Below are positions 50,759 to 59,025 of a stretch of 64,000 nt of DNA, piece by piece. The notes beneath the pieces were generated by a model that made no database searches, had not been told where the DNA came from, and saw only the letters and a list, made by a program, of their open reading frames with translations. Source of the stretch: Streptomyces sp. RFCAC02 (lineage in GTDB: Bacteria > Actinomycetota > Actinomycetes > Streptomycetales > Streptomycetaceae). The position numbers and the translations under genes are program-made. How positions within the stretch are numbered: position 1 is the stretch's first letter; every line of letters starts with the position of its first letter. The stretch is taken from positions 3,226,501 through 3,290,500 of the forward strand of contig NZ_SAUH01000001.1 in the NCBI RefSeq assembly GCF_004193175.1, in the 5' to 3' direction.

Positions 50759-53644
50759 ATGACGGAAGAGCAGCGGCTGTACGGGGAGCCGTTCGACGGC
50801 GGGTTCGCCCTGGCCGAGCGGCACCAGTCGGCCGCCGATCCGCTGGCCGCGTGCGCCGTCTACGACGAACTGCTCGGCCTGGCGGGGACCATGGAGGAGT
50901 CGCCCGACGTGCGGTTCCTGCGGGCGCACCTGCTGTCCGACCTCGCGAGCGTCCGGCTCACCGTCACGGACCTGCCCGCGGCCGAGGACGCCGTCGAACG
51001 CTCCCTCGGCCTGCTCGACGGCGTCGCCCCGGTGCCCATGGGGCCGCGCGGCCGCCAACTGTGGCTGGAGGTCCTGTTGAAGACGCTGTTCGCCAGGGCC
51101 GACGTGATGCGCGCGACCGGGCGCCTCGACGAAGCGCTGGCCAGTCTCGACGAGGCGGCCGGCAGGCTCGCGGAGTTCCACGACCCCGAGGGCCTGCGCA
51201 CCGCCGAACTCGGCCTGAACCGGGTCAATCTGCTGATCGAGAAGGGCGAGTGGGGAGCGGCCGAGGAACAGGCGTCGGCCCTGCTGGCCGCCACGCCGGC
51301 GACCGCGGGAGGCGTCGTCGCGCGGCTGCTGACCGTCCTCGGCCTGATCTGCGCGTCGACCGGGCGGTTCGACCTCGCCGAGGACTTCATCGTCCGCGCG
51401 GAGGACGGCTTTCTGGCGGTGGGGGACACCGGTGAGCGGCGGGCGATGGCCGCGCACCGCGCGTACTGCGCGATGCGCAGGGGGGACCTCGACGTCGCGG
51501 AGCGGCTGTTCGCCGAGGCGTCCGCGTTCTTCGAGGAACAGCGGCGCTCCGGCGACCTGGCCGTCTGCGAACAGGCCCGCGGCTTCCTCGCCGGCCTGCG
51601 CGGTGACGCCGCCGGCGCGGACGGCCTGCTGGGGGCGAGCCTCGCCCGGTTCGAGCGGCTCGGCGCGCAGATCGCCGCGGCCGACACCATGCTGATGGCC
51701 GCCCAGCACGCCTACGAGCGGGGCGACGTCGCCGGGACCCAGCGGCTGGCCCAGGAGGCCCGCGACGTGTACGAGGCGCGCGGGATGTCCGAACGGTGCG
51801 CACAGGCCGATCTGATGATCGCGAGGATCATCGAGGACAGCCTCGACCGCGTGGACCACGGCGACCGTACGGCGGAGTCGGTCAGCACCGCGCTCGCCCT
51901 CGCGCTGCCCGCCGCGCTCGCCGTCGAAGCGGCGCGGTACGACTTCGCCACCGCCCACGCGCGCAGTCAGTGGCTGCACTTCGCGGACGACGCGATGCGG
52001 CTCGTGTTCCGCCTCGCCGTGCGCCGGCAGGACCAGGGACTCCTCTTCGAACTGGTGGAGCACCGGTCCGCCGGCGCGACACCGGCGCTCGGTCCCGCAC
52101 CGGCGGCGGGCCCGCCCGTCTTCCCGGACGCGGCAAGGAAGACGTACCCCGCGACCGAGCGGGACGGAGCACCGGTGACGCTCGGGGGCGCGGCCGCGGG
52201 GGCCGCCGCGGCCGCCGGCCTGCGGGTCGCGCCGCCGCCGAAGGTCCGGATGGCGCCGGACTCCGGCCGCGTCGCGCTGCAGGAGTACATCGCGGCGGCC
52301 GAGGCCCGCTACCGCCGGCGGATCGTGGGCGACGCCGAGGTGCCGTTCTGGGCGACCGGCGATCTGACGGACCGACCGGTGGTCCAGGTCCGGCTGGCCG
52401 ACGCGGGCGACCTGTTCATGACCTGGACGTGGGCCGGCGGGGCGCGCGGGTTCGGCACCGGCCGGGGGCCTGACGGCGAAGTGGACCGGGCCGTCCGCGC
52501 GCTGGCCGCCGCGCTGCCGGGCGAGGGTGTGGGGGAGGAGGGCATGCGGCGGGCGTTCACGTCGGGGGCGATGGCGGACCACAAGGCCGAACGCCGGCTC
52601 GCCCGGCTGCTGGCCGAGGCGCTGTGGCCGCGGGAGCTGACGGCGCAGATACGTCAGGTCGCGGCGCGCGCCGGGCGCCCGCTGGTGCGGATCCAGCCGT
52701 CGCCGAGAGTCGCCCAGGTGCCGTGGGAACTGCTGGCCGTCGGCGGTGACGACGGCGCAGGCGACGGCGACGACGACGTACGGCTCATCGATCTGGCCGA
52801 TGTCGTGACCACCGCGCCGGTCTCCGTGCCGCCGGGGCGGCGGGAGACCGCCGCGCGTACGGACACCGGGGCGGTCGTCCTCGTGCTCGACCCCCGGATC
52901 CCCGGGTTCCGGGCGGACTCACCGCTCGGCTCGGTCCTCGGGCCGCCCGGCGCCGACCCGGACCTGCTGACGTGGGTCGGCGGCCGTCTCGACGCGGGCG
53001 CCGTCGTGCCGCCCGTCACCGCCCCCGCCGACGCGTTCCGCCGCACCGACCTCGACCGGGACTGGCTGGGCGGCGTGCTCAGGAAACGGCCGCGCCGGCT
53101 GATGTACGTGGGGCATGTGAGCGGAGCGCCCGTCGAGGGCGGGCAGAGCGAGGACGGCGCGCTCCACCTGTGCTGCGGTCCGGGGACGGACGGCCTGGCC
53201 GGGACGGTGCGTACGCATCGGCCGCTGGCGGCCAAGGACCTGCTGCTCGGGACGCTCCCCCTGCGCGCCGACGGGGAGCCGGGTGCCCGGATCTGGCCCG
53301 CGCCGCCGCTCGTCGCCCTGATCGGCTGCGAGAGCGGTGGCGATCTGCGGTTCGCCGAGTCGTTCGGCCTGGCGACGGCGATGCTCCACAACGGTGCCGA
53401 ACTGGTCACCGCGGCCCGCTGGGTGCTGCCGACCAGTTTCGCGTACCACCGGCTGGCCGGACTGCCGGCGTCCGTACGCCCGTTGACGGAGGCGGTCGTC
53501 GCCGTCGATGCCGCGCACGAGCACCGCGACCCCGTCCGGCGGCTCGGCCGGTGGCAGCGCGAACAGCTCGACCGCTGGCGCGCGGACGGCCGGATCGAGC
53601 ACTCGCCCCTGCTCTGGGCGGCCCTGACCTGCATCGTCACGTGA
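50759..53644 (+). CDS. TPR-CHAT domain protease-like protein
   Basis: A 961-residue protein. Residues about 20-400 are tetratricopeptide-like helical repeats (AEDAVERSLGLLD, LDEALASLDEAAGRL, ALLTVLGLICASTGRFDLA). A variable region leads to a CHAT caspase-like domain at about 630-961. The catalytic pair is visible: His786 in LMYVGHVSG and Cys857 in LIGCESGG. CHAT proteases act in bacterial conflict and regulated-death systems, cleaving partner proteins, commonly with TPR sensors. Co-transcribed with two unknown genes. Convergent with the MerR/DUF433 gene. Confidence 0.93.
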   Translation: MTEEQRLYGEPFDGGFALAERHQSAADPLAACAVYDELLGLAGTMEESPDVRFLRAHLLSDLASVRLTVTDLPAAEDAVERSLGLLDGVAPVPMGPRGRQLWLEVLLKTLFARADVMRATGRLDEALASLDEAAGRLAEFHDPEGLRTAELGLNRVNLLIEKGEWGAAEEQASALLAATPATAGGVVARLLTVLGLICASTGRFDLAEDFIVRAEDGFLAVGDTGERRAMAAHRAYCAMRRGDLDVAERLFAEASAFFEEQRRSGDLAVCEQARGFLAGLRGDAAGADGLLGASLARFERLGAQIAAADTMLMAAQHAYERGDVAGTQRLAQEARDVYEARGMSERCAQADLMIARIIEDSLDRVDHGDRTAESVSTALALALPAALAVEAARYDFATAHARSQWLHFADDAMRLVFRLAVRRQDQGLLFELVEHRSAGATPALGPAPAAGPPVFPDAARKTYPATERDGAPVTLGGAAAGAAAAAGLRVAPPPKVRMAPDSGRVALQEYIAAAEARYRRRIVGDAEVPFWATGDLTDRPVVQVRLADAGDLFMTWTWAGGARGFGTGRGPDGEVDRAVRALAAALPGEGVGEEGMRRAFTSGAMADHKAERRLARLLAEALWPRELTAQIRQVAARAGRPLVRIQPSPRVAQVPWELLAVGGDDGAGDGDDDVRLIDLADVVTTAPVSVPPGRRETAARTDTGAVVLVLDPRIPGFRADSPLGSVLGPPGADPDLLTWVGGRLDAGAVVPPVTAPADAFRRTDLDRDWLGGVLRKRPRRLMYVGHVSGAPVEGGQSEDGALHLCCGPGTDGLAGTVRTHRPLAAKDLLLGTLPLRADGEPGARIWPAPPLVALIGCESGGDLRFAESFGLATAMLHNGAELVTAARWVLPTSFAYHRLAGLPASVRPLTEAVVAVDAAHEHRDPVRRLGRWQREQLDRWRADGRIEHSPLLWAALTCIVT

Positions 53645-53665
53645 ACGGGGGGCCACCGCGCCGGG

Positions 53666-53683
53666 AGCCCGGGGCAACGGGCT
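53666..53683. terminator. Weak convergent hairpin
   Basis: AGCCCG at 53666-53671 pairs with CGGGCT at 53678-53683. It lies between the convergent CHAT and MerR/DUF433 genes. Confidence 0.35.
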
Positions 53684-53703
53684 GCGGGCGGGCGGGATCC
53701 GCA

Positions 53704-54339
53704 TCAGGCAGCGCGTGGTCCCGTGTCGTAGCTGTCCACGTAGAGGGCGAACGCGGCCGCGTCGCGGGCGGCGTCCGCGGTGACGCCGGGGTAGTAGTCA
53801 CTGATTTTCTCGGGTGGGACGCCGCCCTCGATCAGTTCGGCGACGGCATCGAACGGGACCCGTGTGCCGACGATGACCGGCTGCCCGCCCTGCGTCCCGG
53901 GGTCGACGCTGACGTGCGGACTGGGCATCAGGAGGTGCGGGACGACGACGCCCGCACGGGGGGCGAACGGCTGAAGGATGTCCGCCATCGTGGCGACCAC
54001 TCGCTGACCGGGGCGCCTCACCAGGTCGGTGGCGTGGTCGTCCCGGCCCACCAGCACGATCGAGTCGCCGTCGGCCACCAGGGAGTAGCTGGACAGATGC
54101 TCGACCTCTCCTGACTTCTTCAGGTGGGCGAGCGCCTTGCGGATCATCTGGAGCGACACGTTCTGGCGAAGGCGTGCGAACGCCCGCAGCGCCAGCACGT
54201 CGCGGAAGGAGTACAGGACGGGCCTCGCGGAGAGTTCCGGGCACAGGATCGGCCCATGGCCACGGTCCCGGCGCCACGTGCGGAGCTGCCCGACTGTCGC
54301 CCCTGAGAGGGCCGCGGCCATACGGGTCGAGTACGCCAT
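53704..54339 (-). CDS. MerR-type regulator with DUF433 domain
   Basis: A 211-residue protein. Residues about 1-75 are a MerR-like winged helix-turn-helix (AALSGATVGQLRTWRRDRG, SFRDVLALRAFARLR). Residues about 150-205 are DUF433 (QGGQPVIVGTRVPFDAVAEL, ISDYYPGVTADAARDAAAF), a domain common in antitoxins paired with PIN-like toxins. The ATG at 54339 has GGAGGGG six bases upstream and is preferred over GTG at 54384. No toxin gene is adjacent. It may regulate the neighbouring CHAT operon or act elsewhere. Confidence 0.85.
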   Translation of the reverse strand: MAYSTRMAAALSGATVGQLRTWRRDRGHGPILCPELSARPVLYSFRDVLALRAFARLRQNVSLQMIRKALAHLKKSGEVEHLSSYSLVADGDSIVLVGRDDHATDLVRRPGQRVVATMADILQPFAPRAGVVVPHLLMPSPHVSVDPGTQGGQPVIVGTRVPFDAVAELIEGGVPPEKISDYYPGVTADAARDAAAFALYVDSYDTGPRAA

Positions 54340-54490
54340 CCGTCCCCTCCGTTCCTTGGATGCTTTGCCCACGTGGTTCTCCACGTCATCATCCCAGTCC
54401 TTCGCGCGAGCACGTCGGGGATGCGGGAGGAGAGTGCAGGGGGAACATCAGTCGGGGGGCCGGCGCAGGGCTGGTTTCGGTGTGAGAGGT

Positions 54491-54530
54491 CCCTGCCGCC
54501 CGCCCGGTGGTGGCCGGGCGGGCGGCAGGG
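54491..54530 (-). terminator. Terminator of the ABC operon
   Basis: A perfect 17-pair stem (54491-54507 with 54514-54530) with a six-base loop, 11 bases past the permease stop. Confidence 0.85.
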
Positions 54531-54540
54531 GTGGGGTTCG

Positions 54541-55752
54541 TCACGCCGTGGACAGTGCCGCGGTCGGTGGCATGCGGGCTGCCCGGGCCGCCGGGTAGGC
54601 GCCGGCCAGTGCGCCGACGAACACCGTCGCTCCCGCCGCGCCCAGCAGCACCCACAGGGGGAGTGCGAAGGGCCAGTCGCGGCTCGTCGCGAAGGCCATC
54701 GTCACGCCGCCGCCGATGACCGCGCCGCCGATTCCGCCGAGGCCCGCCAGCAGCACCGACTCGCCGAGGAACTGGCGGCGGATGTGCGCGCGGGTGGCGC
54801 CCAGGGCGCGGCGCAGACCGATCTCGGAGCGGCGTTCGAGCACCGCGATGACCATCGTGTTGGCCACGCCGATGCCGCCGACCAGCAGGGACACCCCGCC
54901 GAGCGCGAGCAGCAGCGTGGTGAGGGTCTCGTCGGCCGCCTCCTGGGCCGCCAGCGCGTCCGAGGGGCGCGAGACGAGGACCTCGGAGGGCACCTCCGGG
55001 TTGACCGTGGCCGGCAGCAGCTCGGAGACCTCCTCGACGGCGGACTCGTCGGACCGCTCGTACAGGACGGACGGCGGGACGGAGTCGCCCGCCAGGTCCT
55101 CGGCGGCCTGCCAGCCGATCAGCGCGGCGGAGTCCAGCTCGGGCGCGAGCGCCACCGGGTCGAGGATGCCGACGACCGTGAACCACTCGCCGCCGAGCCA
55201 GACGCTCACGCTGCCGTCGGCCCGCTCCGGCGAGATGCCGAGCAGGTCGGCCGCGTCCGCGCCCAGCACCACGGCCGGGTACGAGCCCACCGCGTCGTCG
55301 AGCCAGCGGCCGGCCGCGACCGTACCGCCGACCGTGTCGAGCAGGTCGGTGCGGGCGGCGCTGACCGCGAGGGAGTTGGTCTCGGCCTCGTCGATGCCGT
55401 CGTTGCGGTAGACGGCGGTGTCCGCGAGGGTCCCGACGGCGGACACCGACGTCACCTGGTCGAGGCGGTCCACCATGTCGACGCTCTCGCCCGGGAGTTC
55501 CGCGTTGCCGCCGGTCATGGACGAGCCGGGGGTGACGGTCAGCAGGTTGGTGCCGAGCGCCCGGAGCCGCTCGTCCACCTCGGCCCGGCTGCTGGCCGAG
55601 ATGCCGACGACGGCGACCATGGCGGCGATGCCCACCGCGATCCCGAGCGCGGACAGCACGACCCGCAGCGGACGGGTCCGCAGACCTGAGGCGGCGACCC
55701 GCACCGTGTCGCGGGGCCGCAGCCGCGAGGGGTCGGGCAGCGCGGCGCTCAT
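54541..55752 (-). CDS. MacB-type ABC transporter permease
   Basis: A 403-residue FtsX-like permease: an N-terminal helix (VVLSALGIAVGIAAMVAVVG), a large periplasmic domain (about 60-275) and three C-terminal helices (LLLALGGVSLLVGGIGVANT; ESVLLAGLGGIGGAVIGGG; LLGAAGATVFVGALAGAYP). ERRSEIGLRRALGATRAHIR is the family's cytoplasmic loop. Works with the ATPase and the fusion protein upstream to drive export or mechanotransmission. Four-base overlap with the ATPase. Confidence 0.93.
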   Translation of the reverse strand: MSAALPDPSRLRPRDTVRVAASGLRTRPLRVVLSALGIAVGIAAMVAVVGISASSRAEVDERLRALGTNLLTVTPGSSMTGGNAELPGESVDMVDRLDQVTSVSAVGTLADTAVYRNDGIDEAETNSLAVSAARTDLLDTVGGTVAAGRWLDDAVGSYPAVVLGADAADLLGISPERADGSVSVWLGGEWFTVVGILDPVALAPELDSAALIGWQAAEDLAGDSVPPSVLYERSDESAVEEVSELLPATVNPEVPSEVLVSRPSDALAAQEAADETLTTLLLALGGVSLLVGGIGVANTMVIAVLERRSEIGLRRALGATRAHIRRQFLGESVLLAGLGGIGGAVIGGGVTMAFATSRDWPFALPLWVLLGAAGATVFVGALAGAYPAARAARMPPTAALSTA

Positions 55753-56504
55753 GACGGCACCGCCTCGACGGGGCGCGCGCCCCCGGTGCGTTCGTCGGAC
55801 TCGATCCGCCCGTCCCTGATGTGGATCTGCCGGGGCAACTGGGCCGCGACGCCGTGGTCGTGGGTGATGACCACGATGGTGGTGCCCGCGCGGTGCAGCT
55901 CGTGCAGCAGCTCCAGGACGGCCATGCCCGAGGCCGAGTCCAGCGCGCCGGTCGGCTCGTCCGCCAGCAGCAGCGACGGTTTGCCGACCAGTGCCCTGGC
56001 CACCGCGACGCGCTGCCGCTGGCCGCCGGACAGTTCGTGCGGCCGGTGGTGCGTCCGCTCGGCGAGGCCGACGCGCGCCAGGCTCTCGCCCGCCAGGCGG
56101 CGGCGGAGCGCCTTCGACGCGCCGGTGTACAGCAGGCCGTCGGCCACGTTGTCCACCGCCGTCAGGCCCGGCGTGAGGAAGAACTGCTGGAAGACGAACC
56201 CGATGCGGCGTGCCCGCAGCGCGGAGAGCTGCCGGTCGGACAGCTCGCCGACGTCGTGGCCGTCGATCCTGACGGTCCCGGAGTCCGCCCGGTCGAGCGT
56301 GCCCAGCACGTTCAGCATGGTGGACTTGCCCGATCCCGAGGGGCCGACGATGCCGACCATCTCGCCGGAGTCGATGCGCAGGTCCACGCCGTCCAGCGCG
56401 CGCACCGGCGGGTGGCCGGGGTAGACGCGCCGGACGTCGCGGATGTCGACGACGGGCCGCCCGTGGCCGGCTTCGGCGGCCGGGGTCTCGTGCGGGTCGC
56501 TCAC
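55749..56504 (-). CDS. MacB/LolD-type ABC transporter ATPase
   Basis: A 251-residue ABC ATPase: Walker A GPSGSGKST, Q-loop FVFQQFFL, signature LSGGQRQRVAVARAL, Walker B LLLADEPTGALDS, H-loop VVITHDH. Partner of the FtsX-like permease, with four-base overlaps on both sides. Tripartite export role inferred from its fusion-protein and permease neighbours. Confidence 0.96.
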   Translation of the reverse strand: MSDPHETPAAEAGHGRPVVDIRDVRRVYPGHPPVRALDGVDLRIDSGEMVGIVGPSGSGKSTMLNVLGTLDRADSGTVRIDGHDVGELSDRQLSALRARRIGFVFQQFFLTPGLTAVDNVADGLLYTGASKALRRRLAGESLARVGLAERTHHRPHELSGGQRQRVAVARALVGKPSLLLADEPTGALDSASGMAVLELLHELHRAGTTIVVITHDHGVAAQLPRQIHIRDGRIESDERTGGARPVEAVPS

Positions 56505-57652
56505 CGGCCCGCCATCCCCACGACCGTGCCCTCGGCGACGCCGCCGCCGGAGACCTCGACCTTGCCGTCGGCGAACAGCCCGGTCTCGACCTCGACCACC
56601 TCGGACGTGCCGTCGGCCGCGACCACTTCGAGGCCGTAGCCGCCGTCCGACAGGGCGAGCAGCGCGCCGACCGGGACGGCCAGCACGTCCGTGCGCTCGT
56701 CCGTCCGGACGATGACGTCAAGGGGCATGCCGAGCAGCGCCTCGTCGACGGCCTCGGACAGCTCGACCTCCGTCTCGGCGACGGTCTCGCCGCCGCTTCC
56801 GTCCGGCCCGGCCGCGGACGTCACGATGTCGGACGCGGTCACGGTGCCGGGGACGGTCGTGCCGTCCGGCAGTTCGACGGCGACCTCGGTGTCGACCGCG
56901 AGGAGTTCACGGTCCGCCAGGGCGACGTCGAGGGAGACGGTCTGCCCGGAGCCCGTCACGTCCAGCACGGACGCCCCCGGGGTGAGGCGGTCGCCGACGT
57001 CCGCGTGGAGGGAGTCGACACGGGTGTCGGACGGCAGGAAGACGACCGACGACGCGGACACGAAGCCCGTTTCCTCGGCGCCGATGTCCTCCTGCCAGGC
57101 GCGGACGGCGTCCTCCGTCGTCGTGGTGAACTCGTCGTCCACGGTGAAGCCGTCGTAGCCGAGGCGGGACAGGTTGTCCTCCAACTGCTCGACGTCCGTG
57201 CCGATGTCGCCGACCCGCAGGTCCCGGAACATGGGCAGCGCGCCCAGCAGCGCGGTGACCGGCTGCTCGTCGACGCGGAACAGCTCGGTCCCGCGCTCCA
57301 CCGCGGTGTCGGCGCCGGCGATCCCGGTCAGGGTGCCCGCCGCCGCAGCGGCCACGGTGTGGGGCGCGCCGTGGCCGAGGACGCCGTCGAAGCTCTCGGT
57401 GGCGGCCAGGGTCTCGCGGGTCACCTCGGCGGTGGCGGCGGGTCCCGCGGTGTCGTTCGGCGCGGCGCCCGCGTCGTCACCGGAGAGCCAGTAGCCGGCG
57501 CCCGTGCCGGCCGCGGTCAGCACCAGGACGCCGAGGGCCAGTCCGGCCGTACGGAGGCGGCGGCGCCGTACGGGCTGCGCGTCGTCGGTGGTGTCGGTTT
57601 CGGAGGCGCCCTCGGGCAGGCTCCGGGCGTCCGCCGGGGACGTGGTGCTCAC
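56501..57652 (-). CDS. Membrane fusion-type protein with peptidoglycan-binding domain
   Basis: A 383-residue membrane-anchored protein: cytoplasmic basic N-terminus (PVRRRRLRTAG), a transmembrane helix (LALGVLVLTAAGTGAGYWL), a biotinyl-lipoyl-like barrel split around a PG_binding_1 domain (DIGTDVEQLEDNLSRLGYDG), and a C-terminal HlyD-like domain (DVLAVPVGALLAL). It links the ABC permease to the cell wall. GTG at 57652 overlaps the lipoprotein stop (GTGA). This PG-binding insert is usual in actinobacterial MacA analogues. Confidence 0.88.
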   Translation of the reverse strand: MSTTSPADARSLPEGASETDTTDDAQPVRRRRLRTAGLALGVLVLTAAGTGAGYWLSGDDAGAAPNDTAGPAATAEVTRETLAATESFDGVLGHGAPHTVAAAAAGTLTGIAGADTAVERGTELFRVDEQPVTALLGALPMFRDLRVGDIGTDVEQLEDNLSRLGYDGFTVDDEFTTTTEDAVRAWQEDIGAEETGFVSASSVVFLPSDTRVDSLHADVGDRLTPGASVLDVTGSGQTVSLDVALADRELLAVDTEVAVELPDGTTVPGTVTASDIVTSAAGPDGSGGETVAETEVELSEAVDEALLGMPLDVIVRTDERTDVLAVPVGALLALSDGGYGLEVVAADGTSEVVEVETGLFADGKVEVSGGGVAEGTVVGMAGR

Positions 57653-58176
57653 TGGCCGCTCCCGGGGCCGCCGCCGAACAGCATGGGCGCGCCGGCCGCC
57701 AGCGGCTGGCACTCCGCCATCGCCGTCTGGAACTCCGTCCCCTGCGGGTCGGCGCCCTCCGGTATGCCGAGGCGACCGGTGGAGTCGGGGTCGGGCATGT
57801 CGATGCCGTTCTCCCGCATGCACTCCGTGAACGCCTGCAGCGAGGCGATCTGCTCCTCGGTCAGGGTCCGGCCGCCGCCGCCACCGGGGCCGCCGTTCGG
57901 CAGGGTGTCCTGGCACGCCTGGACGGCGGCCTGCACCTCGGGATCCCCCCGGCTGCCCTCCGGGAGCTGGATCATCATCTCCCCCGGATCGGGGTCGGGC
58001 ATATCGACGCCGTTGTCCCGCATGCAGGCGTACCAGTCGAGGATCGCCTGTTGCTGAGTGTTCCCCTCGCCGGCGGCGGCGGCGGAGTCGTCGCCCCCGT
58101 CGTCGTCGCCGCCCCCGCAGGCGGTCAGCCCCAGTGCCAGCACGAGTGCCGGCAGGGCCAGTCGCAGGTGTCGCAC
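57649..58176 (-). CDS. Lipoprotein with two repeats of a Cys-containing motif
   Basis: A 175-residue exported lipoprotein (lipobox LGLTAC, Cys20). Two copies of a unit occur: WYACMRDNGVDMPDPDPG and FTECMRENGIDMPDPDS, each ahead of a GxxxPxG-like turn and a downstream Cys (VQACQDTL; MAECQPL), so four cysteines could form two disulfides. Probably a periplasmic/surface sensor or substrate-binding helper; first gene of the export operon and divergent from the two-component system. Confidence 0.85.
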   Translation of the reverse strand: MRHLRLALPALVLALGLTACGGGDDDGGDDSAAAAGEGNTQQQAILDWYACMRDNGVDMPDPDPGEMMIQLPEGSRGDPEVQAAVQACQDTLPNGGPGGGGGRTLTEEQIASLQAFTECMRENGIDMPDPDSTGRLGIPEGADPQGTEFQTAMAECQPLAAGAPMLFGGGPGSGQ

Positions 58177-58233
58177 GGTCGTTCTCCCTGAGCCGTGGAT
58201 GGATCAACTGACGCCGTGGACGATGCCGATGGT

Positions 58234-58287
58234 CTGTCAGGAACCTGTTAGATCCCGGTCAGAGGCCCATTTCTTAGGCGGTTCTTA
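58234..58287. promoter_or_regulatory. 11-base-phased direct repeats, likely OmpR-type operator
   Basis: CTGTCA (58234-58239) and CTGTTA (58245-58250), then TTCTTA (58271-58276) and TTCTTA (58282-58287). Both pairs are spaced exactly 11 bases, one helix turn, the usual layout for PhoB/OmpR-family response regulators. They lie in the divergent promoter between the lipoprotein-ABC operon and the two-component genes, so autoregulation and control of the export operon are likely. Confidence 0.55.
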
Positions 58288-58311
58288 TGCGGACGGGCCG
58301 AGACTTCTGCC

Positions 58312-59025
58312 ATGCCCGCACGCATCCTCATCGCCGAGGACGACCGCAAGAACGCGGATCTCGTCCGCCGTTTCCTGGAGCGCGAGGGACACGTGACCGC
58401 CGTCGTGCACGACGGCCGCGCCGCCATCGAGGAGGCCGAACGCTGCCGTCCCGACCTGCTCGTGCTCGACCTCATGCTGCCGCGCGTCGACGGTCTCGAC
58501 GTGTGCCGCGTGCTGCGGTCGGGGCCGTCCGGCGGGACCGAGATCCCGATCATCATGCTCACCGCCCGCGCCAGTGAGGACGACCTGCTGGTGGGGCTGG
58601 CCGTGGGCGCCGACGACTACCTGACCAAGCCGTACAGCCCGCGGGAGCTCGTCGCCCGCGTGCGTACGGTGCTGCGCCGCGCGAGCCGCCCGGCCGCCGC
58701 GCCCGAGGTGTACCGGGCCGGTGACCTCGTCATCGACACGGCGCGCCACGAGGTGCGGGTGGCGGGCACCGCGATCGTGACCACGCCGGGCGAGTTCAAC
58801 ATCCTGGCGTGCATGGCGGCCTCGCCGGGCCGTGCGTTCACCCGGCAACTGCTGCTTGAGCACGTCTCCGGCTTCGGCCGGGACCCGACCGGCCGCACCA
58901 TCGACGTCCACGTGATGAACCTGCGGCGCAAGATCGAACCGGTCCCGACCCGGCCCCGCTACCTGCTGACGGTCTACGGCGTCGGCTACAAACTGGCCGA
59001 CGAGGGGCGGGCGGATGCGTCGTAG
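58312..59025 (+). CDS. OmpR/PhoB-family response regulator
   Basis: A 237-residue regulator: receiver domain with phosphoacceptor Asp53 (LLVLDLMLP), acidic pair Asp10/Asp11, Lys about 103 in LTKPYSPREL; winged-helix DNA-binding domain from about 135 (FNILACMAASPGRAF; IDVHVMNLRRKIE; VYGVGYKL). Its gene overlaps the histidine kinase by 11 bases. Likely binds the phased repeats just upstream. Confidence 0.95.
   Translation: MPARILIAEDDRKNADLVRRFLEREGHVTAVVHDGRAAIEEAERCRPDLLVLDLMLPRVDGLDVCRVLRSGPSGGTEIPIIMLTARASEDDLLVGLAVGADDYLTKPYSPRELVARVRTVLRRASRPAAAPEVYRAGDLVIDTARHEVRVAGTAIVTTPGEFNILACMAASPGRAFTRQLLLEHVSGFGRDPTGRTIDVHVMNLRRKIEPVPTRPRYLLTVYGVGYKLADEGRADAS

Noticed and set aside
53704..54339. 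Classic toxin-antitoxin module around DUF433.
   Set aside because: No PIN-like or other toxin gene flanks it; the downstream side is the convergent CHAT gene.
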